Notes under the pieces: model-generated
Databases searched by the model: none
The model's input: the letters and a program-made list of their open reading frames with translations, nothing else
What the model was told of the DNA's origin: nothing
Assembly: GCA_963822255.1 (NCBI GenBank)
Contig: CAWGGV010000006.1
Span: forward strand, 661,576-725,575
Length of the DNA stretch: 64,000 nucleotides
Direction: 5' to 3'
From: UBA7803 sp963822255
GTDB lineage: Bacteria; Pseudomonadota; Gammaproteobacteria; Pseudomonadales; Azotimanducaceae
Program-made: the position numbers and the translations under genes
Part shown: one piece after another, positions 36,901-44,852 of the stretch
How the letters are laid out: every line of letters begins with the position of its first letter
Position numbering within the stretch: the stretch's first letter is position 1

Positions 36901-38082
36901 TCAGTAGTCCTCGTCGAGGAGCGGGAAGGCGCTGAGGACACCGGGGTCGTTTACCGGCGTGGCCGGGGTCAGCAGCCCCGGCTGCAGGGCTTCGAGGCTC
37001 GAGGCACCGAGCAGCGCCATGGTGATGCGGATCTCGTGCTCGAGAATTTCCAGTGCCCGGACCAGCGCCGCACTGCCGCCCGCCGCGAGCGCGAGCGCCT
37101 CCAGGCGTCCCATGCCCACCGCCGTGGCGCCGAGGCAGAGCGCCTTCACCACGTCGGCGCCGCGCATGAAGCCGCCGTCCACCACCACCGGCGTGCGGCC
37201 GGCCACCGCCTCCACCACCTCCGGCAGCGCGTCGATGCAGGCGCGGGTGTGATCGAGCTGCCGCCCGCCGTGATTGGAGACGTACACCACGTCCACGCCC
37301 AGCTCGACGCAGCGAGCCGCGTCCTCGGCCGTCGCCACACCCTTCACCACCAGCGGGATATCGAACCTCTCCTTGACGTGAGCCACGGTGCCCCAGCTCA
37401 TGCGGGCCTGGAAACCGAAGTCCGCAGACGGCGCCACGGGGGCCGCCGGCATGCGTCCGGCGCGGGAGTCGGCGCGGCTGCCGGAAGGCGGGATGAAGCG
37501 CTTTAGGATATCGCGCTCCCGCCGCGAATAGGTCTGGGTATCGGCGGTGAGGCAGAATCCCGTGTAGCCGGCGTCGATGGCCCGGGCGATGACGTCGTCC
37601 ATCCAGGCTTCGTCACCGATCAGGTAGAGCTGGTAGATGCGCGGCCCCGGCACGGCGGCCGCCACCGCCTCGAAGTCCGGCAGGCATACCGAGCTCAGGA
37701 TCTGCAGCACGCCGAACTCCCGGGCCGCGTCCGCCGCGCTGGCACCGCCGCCGGCCTCGAACACCTGCAGCGAGCCGATGGGCGCCAGCAGCACCGGGAT
37801 CCGCAGCGGCACCCCGAGCAGCTCGGTGGCCGTGGTTACCTGGCTGACGTCGTTCAGGATCCGTGGGCGGTACGCCAGGCTGTCGAGCCCGTAGCGGTTG
37901 CGCCGCAGCGAGGTCTCGCTGTCCGCGGCGCCGACCAGGTAGTCCCAATGGTTACGCGTCAGGTTGCTACGCGCCTGCTTCACGATCTCGTGCAGGGTCA
38001 GAAATTCCACCGACACCTCCCCCGGGGAAACGCCAGGCGATGCTACCACGGCCGGCGCTGCTACCGGCCGCTCTCCGTCCAT
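36901..38082 (-). CDS. FMN-dependent alpha-hydroxy-acid dehydrogenase
   Basis: Member of the lactate dehydrogenase/glycolate oxidase FMN family, 393 residues, which oxidises an L-2-hydroxy acid. Diagnostic segments are the FMN loop VLLAPIGSLQVFEAGGGASA, the catalytic SNHGGRQLD with active-site His, and VVVDGGFMRGADVVKAL. An unusual Arg/Ala/Pro-rich stretch (PPSGSRADSRAGRMPAAPVA) sits in the mobile loop 4 region, which varies between members. The start at 38082 is chosen as the first ATG before the conserved part (EFLTLHEIVKQAR). It is divergent from the ferredoxin reductase gene, which starts 72 bases away. Confidence 0.88.
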   Translation of the reverse strand: MDGERPVAAPAVVASPGVSPGEVSVEFLTLHEIVKQARSNLTRNHWDYLVGAADSETSLRRNRYGLDSLAYRPRILNDVSQVTTATELLGVPLRIPVLLAPIGSLQVFEAGGGASAADAAREFGVLQILSSVCLPDFEAVAAAVPGPRIYQLYLIGDEAWMDDVIARAIDAGYTGFCLTADTQTYSRRERDILKRFIPPSGSRADSRAGRMPAAPVAPSADFGFQARMSWGTVAHVKERFDIPLVVKGVATAEDAARCVELGVDVVYVSNHGGRQLDHTRACIDALPEVVEAVAGRTPVVVDGGFMRGADVVKALCLGATAVGMGRLEALALAAGGSAALVRALEILEHEIRITMALLGASSLEALQPGLLTPATPVNDPGVLSAFPLLDEDY

Positions 38083-38154
38083 AGGGACTTCCCCGGCGTT
38101 CCTGGCGGCCGGCGCTGCAGGTAGACTACCGGGTTTGCGCGACACGGAGCGAGC

Positions 38155-39363
38155 ATGGCGGCCATGGTGATCGTCGGCGCGGGACACGCCGCAGGGCAGG
38201 CGGCGGCGAGCCTGCGCCAGGAAGGCTACGACGGCGAGATCGTCATCATCGGCGACGAGCCCCACATCCCGTACCAGCGGCCGCCGCTCTCCAAGCAGTA
38301 CCTGTCGGGCGAGCACGGCCTCGAGCGCGTTTACCTGCGGCCGGCGAAGTTCTACCAGGACAAGAACGTCACCGTGAAGACCCACACCCGGGTGGTGGCC
38401 ATCGATCCCGCGGCAAAGACCGTGACCACGGATGCCGGCGAAACCCTCGGCTATCAGAAGCTGCTGCTGGCCACCGGTGCGCGCCCACGCCGGCTGACAA
38501 TCCCCGGCCACGATCTGCGCGGCATCCACTACCTGCGCAGCATCGATGACGTGGAGAACATCCGCGCCGAGCTCGAGCCCGGCAAGCGGCTGGTGGTCGT
38601 CGGCGGCGGCTACATCGGCCTCGAGGTAGCAGCGGTGGCCGTGGAGCACGGGCTCGAGGTGCACGTGCTGGAGATGGAGAGCCGCATCCTGCAACGGGTC
38701 ACCACCGAGCGGATGTCCGTGTTCTATCACCGCCTGCACGAGTCCCGCGGCGTGCACATTCATACCGGTGCCGCGGTGACCGCTTTCAAGGGCAGCGGTC
38801 ACGTGCAGGGCGTCCTCTGCGGCGACAAGGAGTATCCCGGCGAAATGGTCATCGTCGGCATCGGCGTGATCCCCAACACGGAGCTTGCCAGCGACGCCGG
38901 CATCGAGTGCGACAACGGCATCGTCGTCGACGACCATTGCCGCACCTCGGCGCCCGACGTGTTCGCCGCCGGCGACTGCACTAACCATCCGAATCCGCTG
39001 CTCGGCCGCCGGCTGCGGCTGGAGTCGGTGCCCAATGCCATGGAGCAAGCGCGGGTCGCCGCCGCCAACATGGTCGGCGGCGACAAGAGCTACGCCAGCA
39101 TCCCGTGGTTCTGGTCCGACCAGTACGAGCTGAAGCTGCAGATGGTGGGGTTCTCCGCCGACGGCGATGCCGAGGTGCTGCGCGGCGACGTGGCACGTAA
39201 CGAGTTCGCGGTGTTCTATCTGAAGGACGGTGCGGTGGTGGCCGTCGACGCCGTCAACAGCCCGCGGGAGTTCATGGTCTGCAAGCAACTCATCGGCAAG
39301 CGCGTCGATCCCGAGGTGCTGGCCGATGCCGACGCCGACCTCAAGACCCTCGTCAAACGCTGA
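38155..39363 (+). CDS. FAD-dependent ferredoxin/rubredoxin reductase
   Basis: Pyridine nucleotide-disulphide-type oxidoreductase of 402 residues, close to putidaredoxin and rhodocoxin reductases. It transfers electrons from NAD(P)H to a ferredoxin that serves P450 or Rieske oxygenases. FAD motif VIVGAGHAAGQAAASLRQ opens the protein; NAD motif VVVGGGYIGLEVAAVA is near residue 145; the second FAD motif is TSAPDVFAAGDCTNHPNP. The C-terminal reductase domain contains WFWSDQYELKLQMVG. A P450 gene lies 18 kb away, but no ferredoxin gene is in the window, so the partner is unknown. Confidence 0.92.
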   Translation: MAAMVIVGAGHAAGQAAASLRQEGYDGEIVIIGDEPHIPYQRPPLSKQYLSGEHGLERVYLRPAKFYQDKNVTVKTHTRVVAIDPAAKTVTTDAGETLGYQKLLLATGARPRRLTIPGHDLRGIHYLRSIDDVENIRAELEPGKRLVVVGGGYIGLEVAAVAVEHGLEVHVLEMESRILQRVTTERMSVFYHRLHESRGVHIHTGAAVTAFKGSGHVQGVLCGDKEYPGEMVIVGIGVIPNTELASDAGIECDNGIVVDDHCRTSAPDVFAAGDCTNHPNPLLGRRLRLESVPNAMEQARVAAANMVGGDKSYASIPWFWSDQYELKLQMVGFSADGDAEVLRGDVARNEFAVFYLKDGAVVAVDAVNSPREFMVCKQLIGKRVDPEVLADADADLKTLVKR

Positions 39364-39477
39364 GCGCGTCGGTCCGGCAGCGGGCCTTGCGCTCGGCCGC
39401 CTGCTGAAAGATGCTATCCTGCCCTATGCACCACCGCCCGGCGCGCGCCGCGGGGCCGTTCACATGATGTTGTTGGC

Positions 39478-39864
39478 ATGACGAACGTAGTGGACAAAGA
39501 GCGGCAAGGTCTGGATCCGAAGCTGAAGGACCTGCTCGACGAAGAAAGCGGCGACTCGCACGAGCTCGTTTACTGCAATACCTGCTCGCAGCCGGTGGCG
39601 CGCAAGTCCGACGTCACGTCGATCAACGGCAGCCACGCGCACTACTGCACCAACCCCTACGGCATTCGCTTTCACGTCGGCTGCTTCGCCGACGCCCTCG
39701 GCTGCGACCTGTCCGGGCAGCCCACGTCGGCTGACACCTGGTTTCCCGGCTTCAAATGGCGTCTCGCCAGCTGCTCGGGATGCCGCGCCCACCTCGGCTG
39801 GTACTTCGAGCGCGGGCAGGAATACTTCTACGGGCTCATCCTCGACCGCATTCGCACGTCGTAG
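39478..39864 (+). CDS. CULT-domain (cereblon-like, thalidomide-binding fold) protein
   Basis: A 128-residue single-domain protein matching the CULT domain, known from the C-terminal domain of eukaryotic cereblon and small bacterial proteins such as MsCI4 of Magnetospirillum. Four zinc Cys form two pairs: C33/C36 (VYCNTCSQP) and C99/C102 (ASCSGCRAH). The three Trp of the ligand cage are kept in the same spacing as in cereblon: W88 and W94 in TWFPGFKWR, W108 in HLGWYFE. Asn-Pro at 59-60 (CTNPYG) also matches. The natural ligand and role in bacteria are unknown. It is 72 bases upstream of a pterin-synthase-like gene and an SDR gene, all on the plus strand. Confidence 0.85.
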   Translation: MTNVVDKERQGLDPKLKDLLDEESGDSHELVYCNTCSQPVARKSDVTSINGSHAHYCTNPYGIRFHVGCFADALGCDLSGQPTSADTWFPGFKWRLASCSGCRAHLGWYFERGQEYFYGLILDRIRTS

Positions 39865-39936
39865 CCAGACGGCCGGGACAGCGCTCGCCGCAGACCGAGG
39901 CGCTGGCAAATGCCGCTGTGATAGCATCGTGCGATC

Positions 39937-40440
39937 ATGCCGCCGCTTCCTCTCACCACCATCGAGATCAGCAAGGACTACCTGCATTTCAACGCGGCGC
40001 ACTTCACCTTGTTTTCCGCCAGCGAGCGGGAAGATCTTCACGGCCACACTTTCTACGTGGCGGCGTCGGTGGACAGCCCGGTAGGCGACGACGGTCTGGC
40101 GTTCGACTACAACGTCTTCAAGCGGGCGCTGTCGGAGCTGTGCCAGGAGCTGGACGAAAAGGTCCTGCTGCCGGAACGCTCGCCGCACCTACGCCTCGAG
40201 CGCTGCCGCGGTTACCTGGTGGCCGCGTTTGCCGACGAACGGATTCCCTTTCTGCCGCGGGACGTGCTGACGCTGCCGATACGCAACGTCACCGTCGAGG
40301 AACTGGCACCCTGGTTCCTGACGCGGCTGCGCGCCGACCCGCGGATCGCAGAGCTCGGCATCGTGCGCCTGGTGCTGCGGGTCTCCTCCGGCCCGGGCCA
40401 GTGGGCGAGCGCCGCCTGGACGGCGGAGCCGGGCGGGTGA
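39937..40440 (+). CDS. 6-pyruvoyltetrahydropterin synthase-like protein (PTPS-III-like)
   Basis: T-fold enzyme of the PTPS/QueD family, 167 residues, acting on dihydroneopterin triphosphate. Zinc His are in HFNAAHF and LHGHTFYV. The catalytic Cys of QueD and PTPS-I is absent; instead the sequence ASEREDLHGH gives the ExxHGH pattern of PTPS-III. PTPS-III is known to make 6-hydroxymethyl-dihydropterin and to replace FolB in some bacteria. Its stop overlaps the GTG of the following SDR gene, so the two are coupled. A folate role or a special reduced pterin are both possible; folK lies 4 kb away. Confidence 0.8.
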   Translation: MPPLPLTTIEISKDYLHFNAAHFTLFSASEREDLHGHTFYVAASVDSPVGDDGLAFDYNVFKRALSELCQELDEKVLLPERSPHLRLERCRGYLVAAFADERIPFLPRDVLTLPIRNVTVEELAPWFLTRLRADPRIAELGIVRLVLRVSSGPGQWASAAWTAEPGG

Positions 40441-41132
40441 AGCAGCTTCTCATCACCGGCGCGAGCGCCGGTATCGGCGCCAGCACGGCCAGATGCTTCC
40501 TCGATGCCGGCTACCACGTCATCAACCTGTCCCGCCGCGACTGTACCGTGGCGGGTGTGAAGCACGTTCCCTGCGACCTGTCGCGACCGGGATTCGCCGA
40601 GGAGATCGCTGCCGAGGTGACGCCGCACCTGCAAGCCGCTGAGTCGGTGGTCGTGGTGCACAACGCCGCCCGCATGGACGTCGACACCGCGGCCGCAACC
40701 GAAAGCGCAGCGCTGCGCGACGTGCTCGAGGTGAACGTGGTGGCGGCGAACTCGCTGAACCGGCTGTGCATCCCGTTCATGGGCACGGGATCCGCCATCG
40801 TCTACGTTGGTTCGACCCTGTCCGAGAAAGCGGTGCCGAACAGCTACAGCTACGTGGTCAGCAAGCACGCCCTGCTCGGGATGATGCGCGCCACCTGTCA
40901 GGATCTCGCCGGCACCGGCATCCACACGGTCTGCGTCTGTCCCGGCTTCACCGATACCGAGATGCTGCGGACCCATCTGCCGGCCGTGGCGATGGCGAGC
41001 GTGCGCGCCCTGTCCGCCTTCGGCCGCCTGATCGAGCCGGCGGAGATCGCCGAGGCGATCTACTGGGCGGCCGGGCATCCGGTGATCAACGGCGCAGTGC
41101 TGCACGCCAACCTGGGTCAGCTGGAACGCTGA
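40437..41132 (+). CDS. Short-chain dehydrogenase/reductase
   Basis: Classical SDR of 231 residues. It begins at GTG 40437, overlapping the pterin enzyme stop by four bases (GTGA). The cofactor motif is TGASAGIGAS at the N-terminus (NADP-type pattern possible), the structural NAAR segment is present, and the catalytic residues are Ser in YVGSTLSEKA and Tyr/Lys in YSYVVSKHA. The tight coupling to a PTPS-like gene suggests that it reduces a pterin side chain or ring, like sepiapterin reductase or FolM, but this is inferred from context only. Confidence 0.85.
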   Translation: MKQLLITGASAGIGASTARCFLDAGYHVINLSRRDCTVAGVKHVPCDLSRPGFAEEIAAEVTPHLQAAESVVVVHNAARMDVDTAAATESAALRDVLEVNVVAANSLNRLCIPFMGTGSAIVYVGSTLSEKAVPNSYSYVVSKHALLGMMRATCQDLAGTGIHTVCVCPGFTDTEMLRTHLPAVAMASVRALSAFGRLIEPAEIAEAIYWAAGHPVINGAVLHANLGQLER

Positions 41133-41313
41133 CGGCCGAATCGGTCGCGCGGGTCGCTCACACCCTGTCGACCGGTGCAGGTCAGCATCGTCGGCATCGC
41201 CGACGGAGAAGGCCGCACGGTGGGTTTCCAGAGCATGCTGCAGGCGCTGCCCGAGTCGCTGGCGCAAGCTGGACGACGCCCCGACGCAGCGCGACTGAGC
41301 CCTGCATCAGCCG

Positions 41314-42324
41314 TCAGCGGCGGTGGCGGAGGTACTCCCCGTTCACGCAGTTCTGCAGCCGTCCGGCCGTCAGGTACGCCATGGCCACCTCGCCGCCCTT
41401 GTAACGCATGTCGTGCACACTTTCAGGGGTGAAGAACGCGGAGTGGGGGGTGATCAGCAGGCGGTGGTCGATCCACGCTTCGCCGGCGGTCCAGGCCGCG
41501 AGCAGCGGGTGTGCCGGATTCGGCGGCTCCTCGGGCAGCACGTCCAGGCCGGCTGCCTGGACCCTGCCCGCGCGCAGGGCGTCGTGCAGGGCGTCCAGGT
41601 CGACCAGCGGCCCGCGCGCGGTGTTGATCAGGATGAGGCCCGGTTTGCACGCGCTCATCAGCTTGCCGTCCACCAGCTTGTGGGTCTCGGCCGAGAGCGG
41701 CAGATGCAGGCTCACCACGTCACTGGTGCCGAACAGCTCTTCCAGCGAGTCGGCGCGGCGAATGCCGAGCGCCAGATCGGCGCCGTTCTCCCGGTACGGG
41801 TCGAAGAACACCACGTCCATGCCCAGTGCCTTGGCACGGAGCGCCGTGGCGGTGCCGATCCTGCCGAGACCGACGATGCCGAACGTGCACACCGACAGCC
41901 GTCGGCCGAACGGATTCAGCGCCGGCCGCCAATTGCCCGTGAGGTCGCGCTTCAGCTCCCGAGTGTGGAAGGTGATGCCCTTCATCAGCGACATCATCAA
42001 AGCGAGCGCGTGGTCGGCCACTTCCTGCGTGCCGTAGTCAGGCACGTTGCACACCGGCACCCCAAGCTCACCCCAGCCGGCCAGGTCGATGTTGTCGAAG
42101 CCCACCTTCGGCGTGACCAGGATCCGACACCGCGACATCTTCGGACGGTATTCCTGCGGAACGTCCCGCACCGTCACCACGGCGTCGCAGGACGCCCACT
42201 GCGCGTCGCTGACGCTGTCGAAACTGTCGCAGAACTCCGCCTCACCCGCCTCGCCCACGCTGGCGGTCTCCACGTCTCGGTCGTCCGCCCAACGCATGGC
42301 CGGCCACAGCACCCGATACTTCAT
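41314..42324 (-). CDS. D-isomer-specific 2-hydroxyacid dehydrogenase
   Basis: NAD(P)-dependent dehydrogenase of 336 residues of the formate/glycerate family. The Rossmann motif is GIVGLGRIGTATA near residue 155. The catalytic Arg is in INTARGPLVDLDAL, the Glu in LDVLPEEPPNP, and the His in LITPHSAFF. The N-terminal catalytic domain includes VTPKVGFDNIDL. The start is set at 42324 (MKYRVLWPAMRW); upstream in-frame codons overlap the next gene and are Arg-rich. It follows the LLM oxidoreductase gene by 34 bases on the same strand, so they may be co-transcribed. Confidence 0.88.
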   Translation of the reverse strand: MKYRVLWPAMRWADDRDVETASVGEAGEAEFCDSFDSVSDAQWASCDAVVTVRDVPQEYRPKMSRCRILVTPKVGFDNIDLAGWGELGVPVCNVPDYGTQEVADHALALMMSLMKGITFHTRELKRDLTGNWRPALNPFGRRLSVCTFGIVGLGRIGTATALRAKALGMDVVFFDPYRENGADLALGIRRADSLEELFGTSDVVSLHLPLSAETHKLVDGKLMSACKPGLILINTARGPLVDLDALHDALRAGRVQAAGLDVLPEEPPNPAHPLLAAWTAGEAWIDHRLLITPHSAFFTPESVHDMRYKGGEVAMAYLTAGRLQNCVNGEYLRHRR

Positions 42325-42358
42325 GGTCTCTTCTCCCCCGGTTCGAGTTTGCTCTCGC

Positions 42359-43318
42359 CTACGTCGCGCACGCGGCCAGCACCTCGGCCGTTCGCGCCAC
42401 CGAGCGGCTGATGCGCGCCGGATCCACGGCCGCATTCCGCACGCGCGTGACGATCAGATGGGTCATGCCCAGACGCTGGCGGTACTCGGCCACCCGCTCG
42501 GCCACGTAGCCTGCCTCGCCGACGATGCTCCACCCTTCCACCGGCCCGGCCGGCGCGCCGCCCGGCCGGCGCGTCGAAGCCGCCTCCAGCGCCGCGCGCA
42601 CCCGCGCGGTCTCCGGGCCATCGTCGGTCACGAACACCACCCGCATCACCGGCACCTCGGTGGGAAGCGGGCGCCGGGCCTGGGCGGCGGCGGCGCAGTG
42701 CCGCCGGTAGTTGTCTTCGAGCACGTCCAGCGGCTCCACGGGCGAGGCCAGGTACGGCAGCCCCAGGTCGCCGGCCTGGGTGAGCGCCTTCGGCCCGAAC
42801 GCGGCCACCCACACGGGCGGATGAGGTTTCTGCACCGGCAGCGGATCGAGCACCACGCCGTCGTCGCCGAGGCCGGCAACCAGCACCGGCTCGCCGCGCC
42901 ACGCCTGCATCATCTGCAGCAGGCTCGCCTGGAACAGCGCCCGCTTGTGCCGCGGATCCACCCCGAACGCGCGCAGCAGCCGCGGTGCGTAGCCGCGGCC
43001 CACGCCGAGGATCACCCGGCCGCCGGACAGCCGGTCCAGCACGGCCACCTGCTCTGCTGCCTGCAGCGGGTTTCGGAACGGAAGCAGCAACGACGTGGTG
43101 CCGAGCCGGATTCGGGTCGAGCCGGCGGCGGCCGCCGCCAGCAGCATGAGCGGCTCCGGGATCGAGTCGGCGCCGAAGTGACTCTCCGGCAGCCAGAACG
43201 AGTCGTAGCCCCAGCCTTCGGCCCGGCCGGCCTGTCCGGCGAGGCCGGCGGCCGTGCGGTCGGCGAGCCACGGAGTGACGCCCAATTTCACGGCGACCGC
43301 TTCATGGAAGCACCTCAC
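42359..43318 (-). CDS. LLM-class flavin-dependent oxidoreductase
   Basis: Luciferase-like monooxygenase/F420-type oxidoreductase of 319 residues. Typical segments are WGYDSFWLPESHFG near residue 36, IRLGTTSLLLPFRNPLQAAE, and RVILGVGRGYAPRLLRAFGV. The C-terminal half has the usual TIM-barrel return with GWSIVGEAGYVAERV. FMN or F420 dependence cannot be decided here. The start at GTG 43318 overlaps the upstream stop (GTGA); a second GTG at 43291 (VKLGVTPWLADR) is also plausible. Confidence 0.85.
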   Translation of the reverse strand: MRCFHEAVAVKLGVTPWLADRTAAGLAGQAGRAEGWGYDSFWLPESHFGADSIPEPLMLLAAAAAGSTRIRLGTTSLLLPFRNPLQAAEQVAVLDRLSGGRVILGVGRGYAPRLLRAFGVDPRHKRALFQASLLQMMQAWRGEPVLVAGLGDDGVVLDPLPVQKPHPPVWVAAFGPKALTQAGDLGLPYLASPVEPLDVLEDNYRRHCAAAAQARRPLPTEVPVMRVVFVTDDGPETARVRAALEAASTRRPGGAPAGPVEGWSIVGEAGYVAERVAEYRQRLGMTHLIVTRVRNAAVDPARISRSVARTAEVLAACAT

Positions 43319-44259
43319 CGTTCGCCGGCGAGCTGACCGGCCGTGCGGGGCTCGTCGTCGCGCTGCTGGTGCAGGTACATGGCCCGCGCAGTGCCACGTA
43401 TGGCGGCGATCTGCCTGGCCAGCGCGAACTCGAGATACAGCGGGTCGTTGTCCAGCAGCACGCAGGTCTCCCCGGAGTCCTGGTTGCAGGGAAACTCCGC
43501 CCTGCGGCCGAAGCTGTTGCCGGCGGCGCCATAGTCGCCGAAATCTCCCGAGTGCTTCGCCGGCTGCCAGAACGATTCCCAGGTGGTGGGCAGACCGCCG
43601 ATGGGCGAGCGCACGGCCTGAAGCGTGTCCTTGGCGACGTCGAAGAGGATCTGCCGGTAGCTGACCGGCGGCGGCGAGAGGAACGAGCAGTCGTCGCTCA
43701 ACGCTGCCTCCAGAGTCCGTTCCCGCACCTCGAAGCCTTCAAAGCGGTCGCTGAAGCTCCAGCGCCAGAATCGCGCGGCGTAGACGGGCACCGCCCGGGC
43801 CGGAGAGCTGACGAGCTGCACGTAGCTGACGATGCGGCCCAGCTCGCGGTATTGATCGGCGCTATCGCCGGGGCCGTGGCCGAGCTTCTGCGCCACCTCC
43901 TCGAAGTGGTCGAGAAAGCGCGTGTTGATCACCCACAGCACCTTGCGGTCGTCGCCGTCCACGGCATCGAAGTATCCCCAGCGGAAGAACCGCACCATGA
44001 GATTGCTGTTGGCAAGGCCCATGTTGCTTCGGGCGATGAAGCGAACCTGCAACGGCGTCAGCGGCTCCAGGTCCGACCCTTCCAGGCAATGGTTGAGAAG
44101 CTTGGCCGCATAGAACGTCAGGCGCTGATGAACCTGGGGTTCATAGCCATGGCCGAGGGCGGGAAGCAGCAGACCCAGAACCAGCACGCCGAGCCTACGG
44201 CGCCGCCGTGGGCCGCTCATCCCCTCGTCCCGGACCCCCTCCCTCTGGCCGTCGGTCAT
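43315..44259 (-). CDS. Secreted protein of unknown function (YEPQVHQRLTFYAA type)
   Basis: A 314-residue protein. The N-terminus is Arg-rich and then hydrophobic (RRRLGVLVLGLLLPALGHG), a signal peptide with cleavage before YEPQVHQ. The opening of the mature part, with VHQRLTFYAAKLLNHC, and several His/Asp residues recall zinc-dependent phospholipase C or nuclease-like helical proteins, but the match is weak and no full set of ligands is seen. Two Cys pairs late in the protein (PCNQDSGETC and others) may form disulphides. The ATG at 44259 overlaps the folK stop (ATGA). No function can be assigned. Confidence 0.7.
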   Translation of the reverse strand: MTDGQREGVRDEGMSGPRRRRRLGVLVLGLLLPALGHGYEPQVHQRLTFYAAKLLNHCLEGSDLEPLTPLQVRFIARSNMGLANSNLMVRFFRWGYFDAVDGDDRKVLWVINTRFLDHFEEVAQKLGHGPGDSADQYRELGRIVSYVQLVSSPARAVPVYAARFWRWSFSDRFEGFEVRERTLEAALSDDCSFLSPPPVSYRQILFDVAKDTLQAVRSPIGGLPTTWESFWQPAKHSGDFGDYGAAGNSFGRRAEFPCNQDSGETCVLLDNDPLYLEFALARQIAAIRGTARAMYLHQQRDDEPRTAGQLAGER

Positions 44260-44771
44260 GCGTCCTCCGGAGCTCCCCACAAGCGGACCACCCGCTCGTC
44301 GCTGTCGAGCGCTGCAAGCAACGACTCGATGGTGCGGCCCGTCCCCGGCCAGACCGCGTTCGGCAGTACCTCGGCGGCCGGCGCCAGCACGAACAGCCGG
44401 TTCACCGCGCGGGGATGCGGTAGCACGAAGTCCGGTTGATCCCGCACCTCGTCGGCGAACAGCAGCAGATCCAGATCCAGCTCCCGTGGCGCATTGCGTT
44501 CCCGCGCCGGGCCCCGCCCATACTCGGCCTCGATCTCCTTGAGCGCGTCGAGCAGCGACTCAGGTGAAACGCCCGGGCGCGGTTCGAAAGCGACCGCCGC
44601 ATTGACGAAATCCAGGGAGCCGGGCGGGCAATCCACCGGCGACGTCCGCCACAAGCTGGAGCAGTGGAGCGGCCCGCCGGCGAAGGCGCGCAGCTGCGCC
44701 ATCGCGCTGCGCACGATGGCGACGGAGTCTCCCCGGTTCGAGCCAACACCGATCAGCACCATGGTACGCAT
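44256..44771 (-). CDS. folK: 2-amino-4-hydroxy-6-hydroxymethyldihydropteridine diphosphokinase
   Basis: HPPK, which transfers pyrophosphate from ATP to 6-hydroxymethyl-dihydropterin in folate synthesis, 171 residues. It opens MVLIGVGSNRGDSVAIVRSA, has LWRTSPVDCPPGSLDFVNAA, and the diagnostic PRELDLDLLLFAD (metal-binding Asp pair) followed by LPHPRAVNRLFVLAPAAEV. The start may be 44771 (MRTMVLIG) or 44762. Its presence 4 kb from a PTPS-III-like gene is relevant for folate precursor supply. Confidence 0.93.
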   Translation of the reverse strand: MRTMVLIGVGSNRGDSVAIVRSAMAQLRAFAGGPLHCSSLWRTSPVDCPPGSLDFVNAAVAFEPRPGVSPESLLDALKEIEAEYGRGPARERNAPRELDLDLLLFADEVRDQPDFVLPHPRAVNRLFVLAPAAEVLPNAVWPGTGRTIESLLAALDSDERVVRLWGAPEDA

Positions 44772-44852
44772 GGTACCCCGTGCCGTGTAGTAATCCACCA
44801 GGCACCCTGGCACACTCCGTAACCCGTTTCAGACACCCGAGAGGCAGACGAC

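Noticed and set aside
41133..41313. Short frame starting MQVSIVGIADGEGRT after the SDR gene
   Set aside because: It has a plausible beginning but no family match and runs antisense into the next gene.
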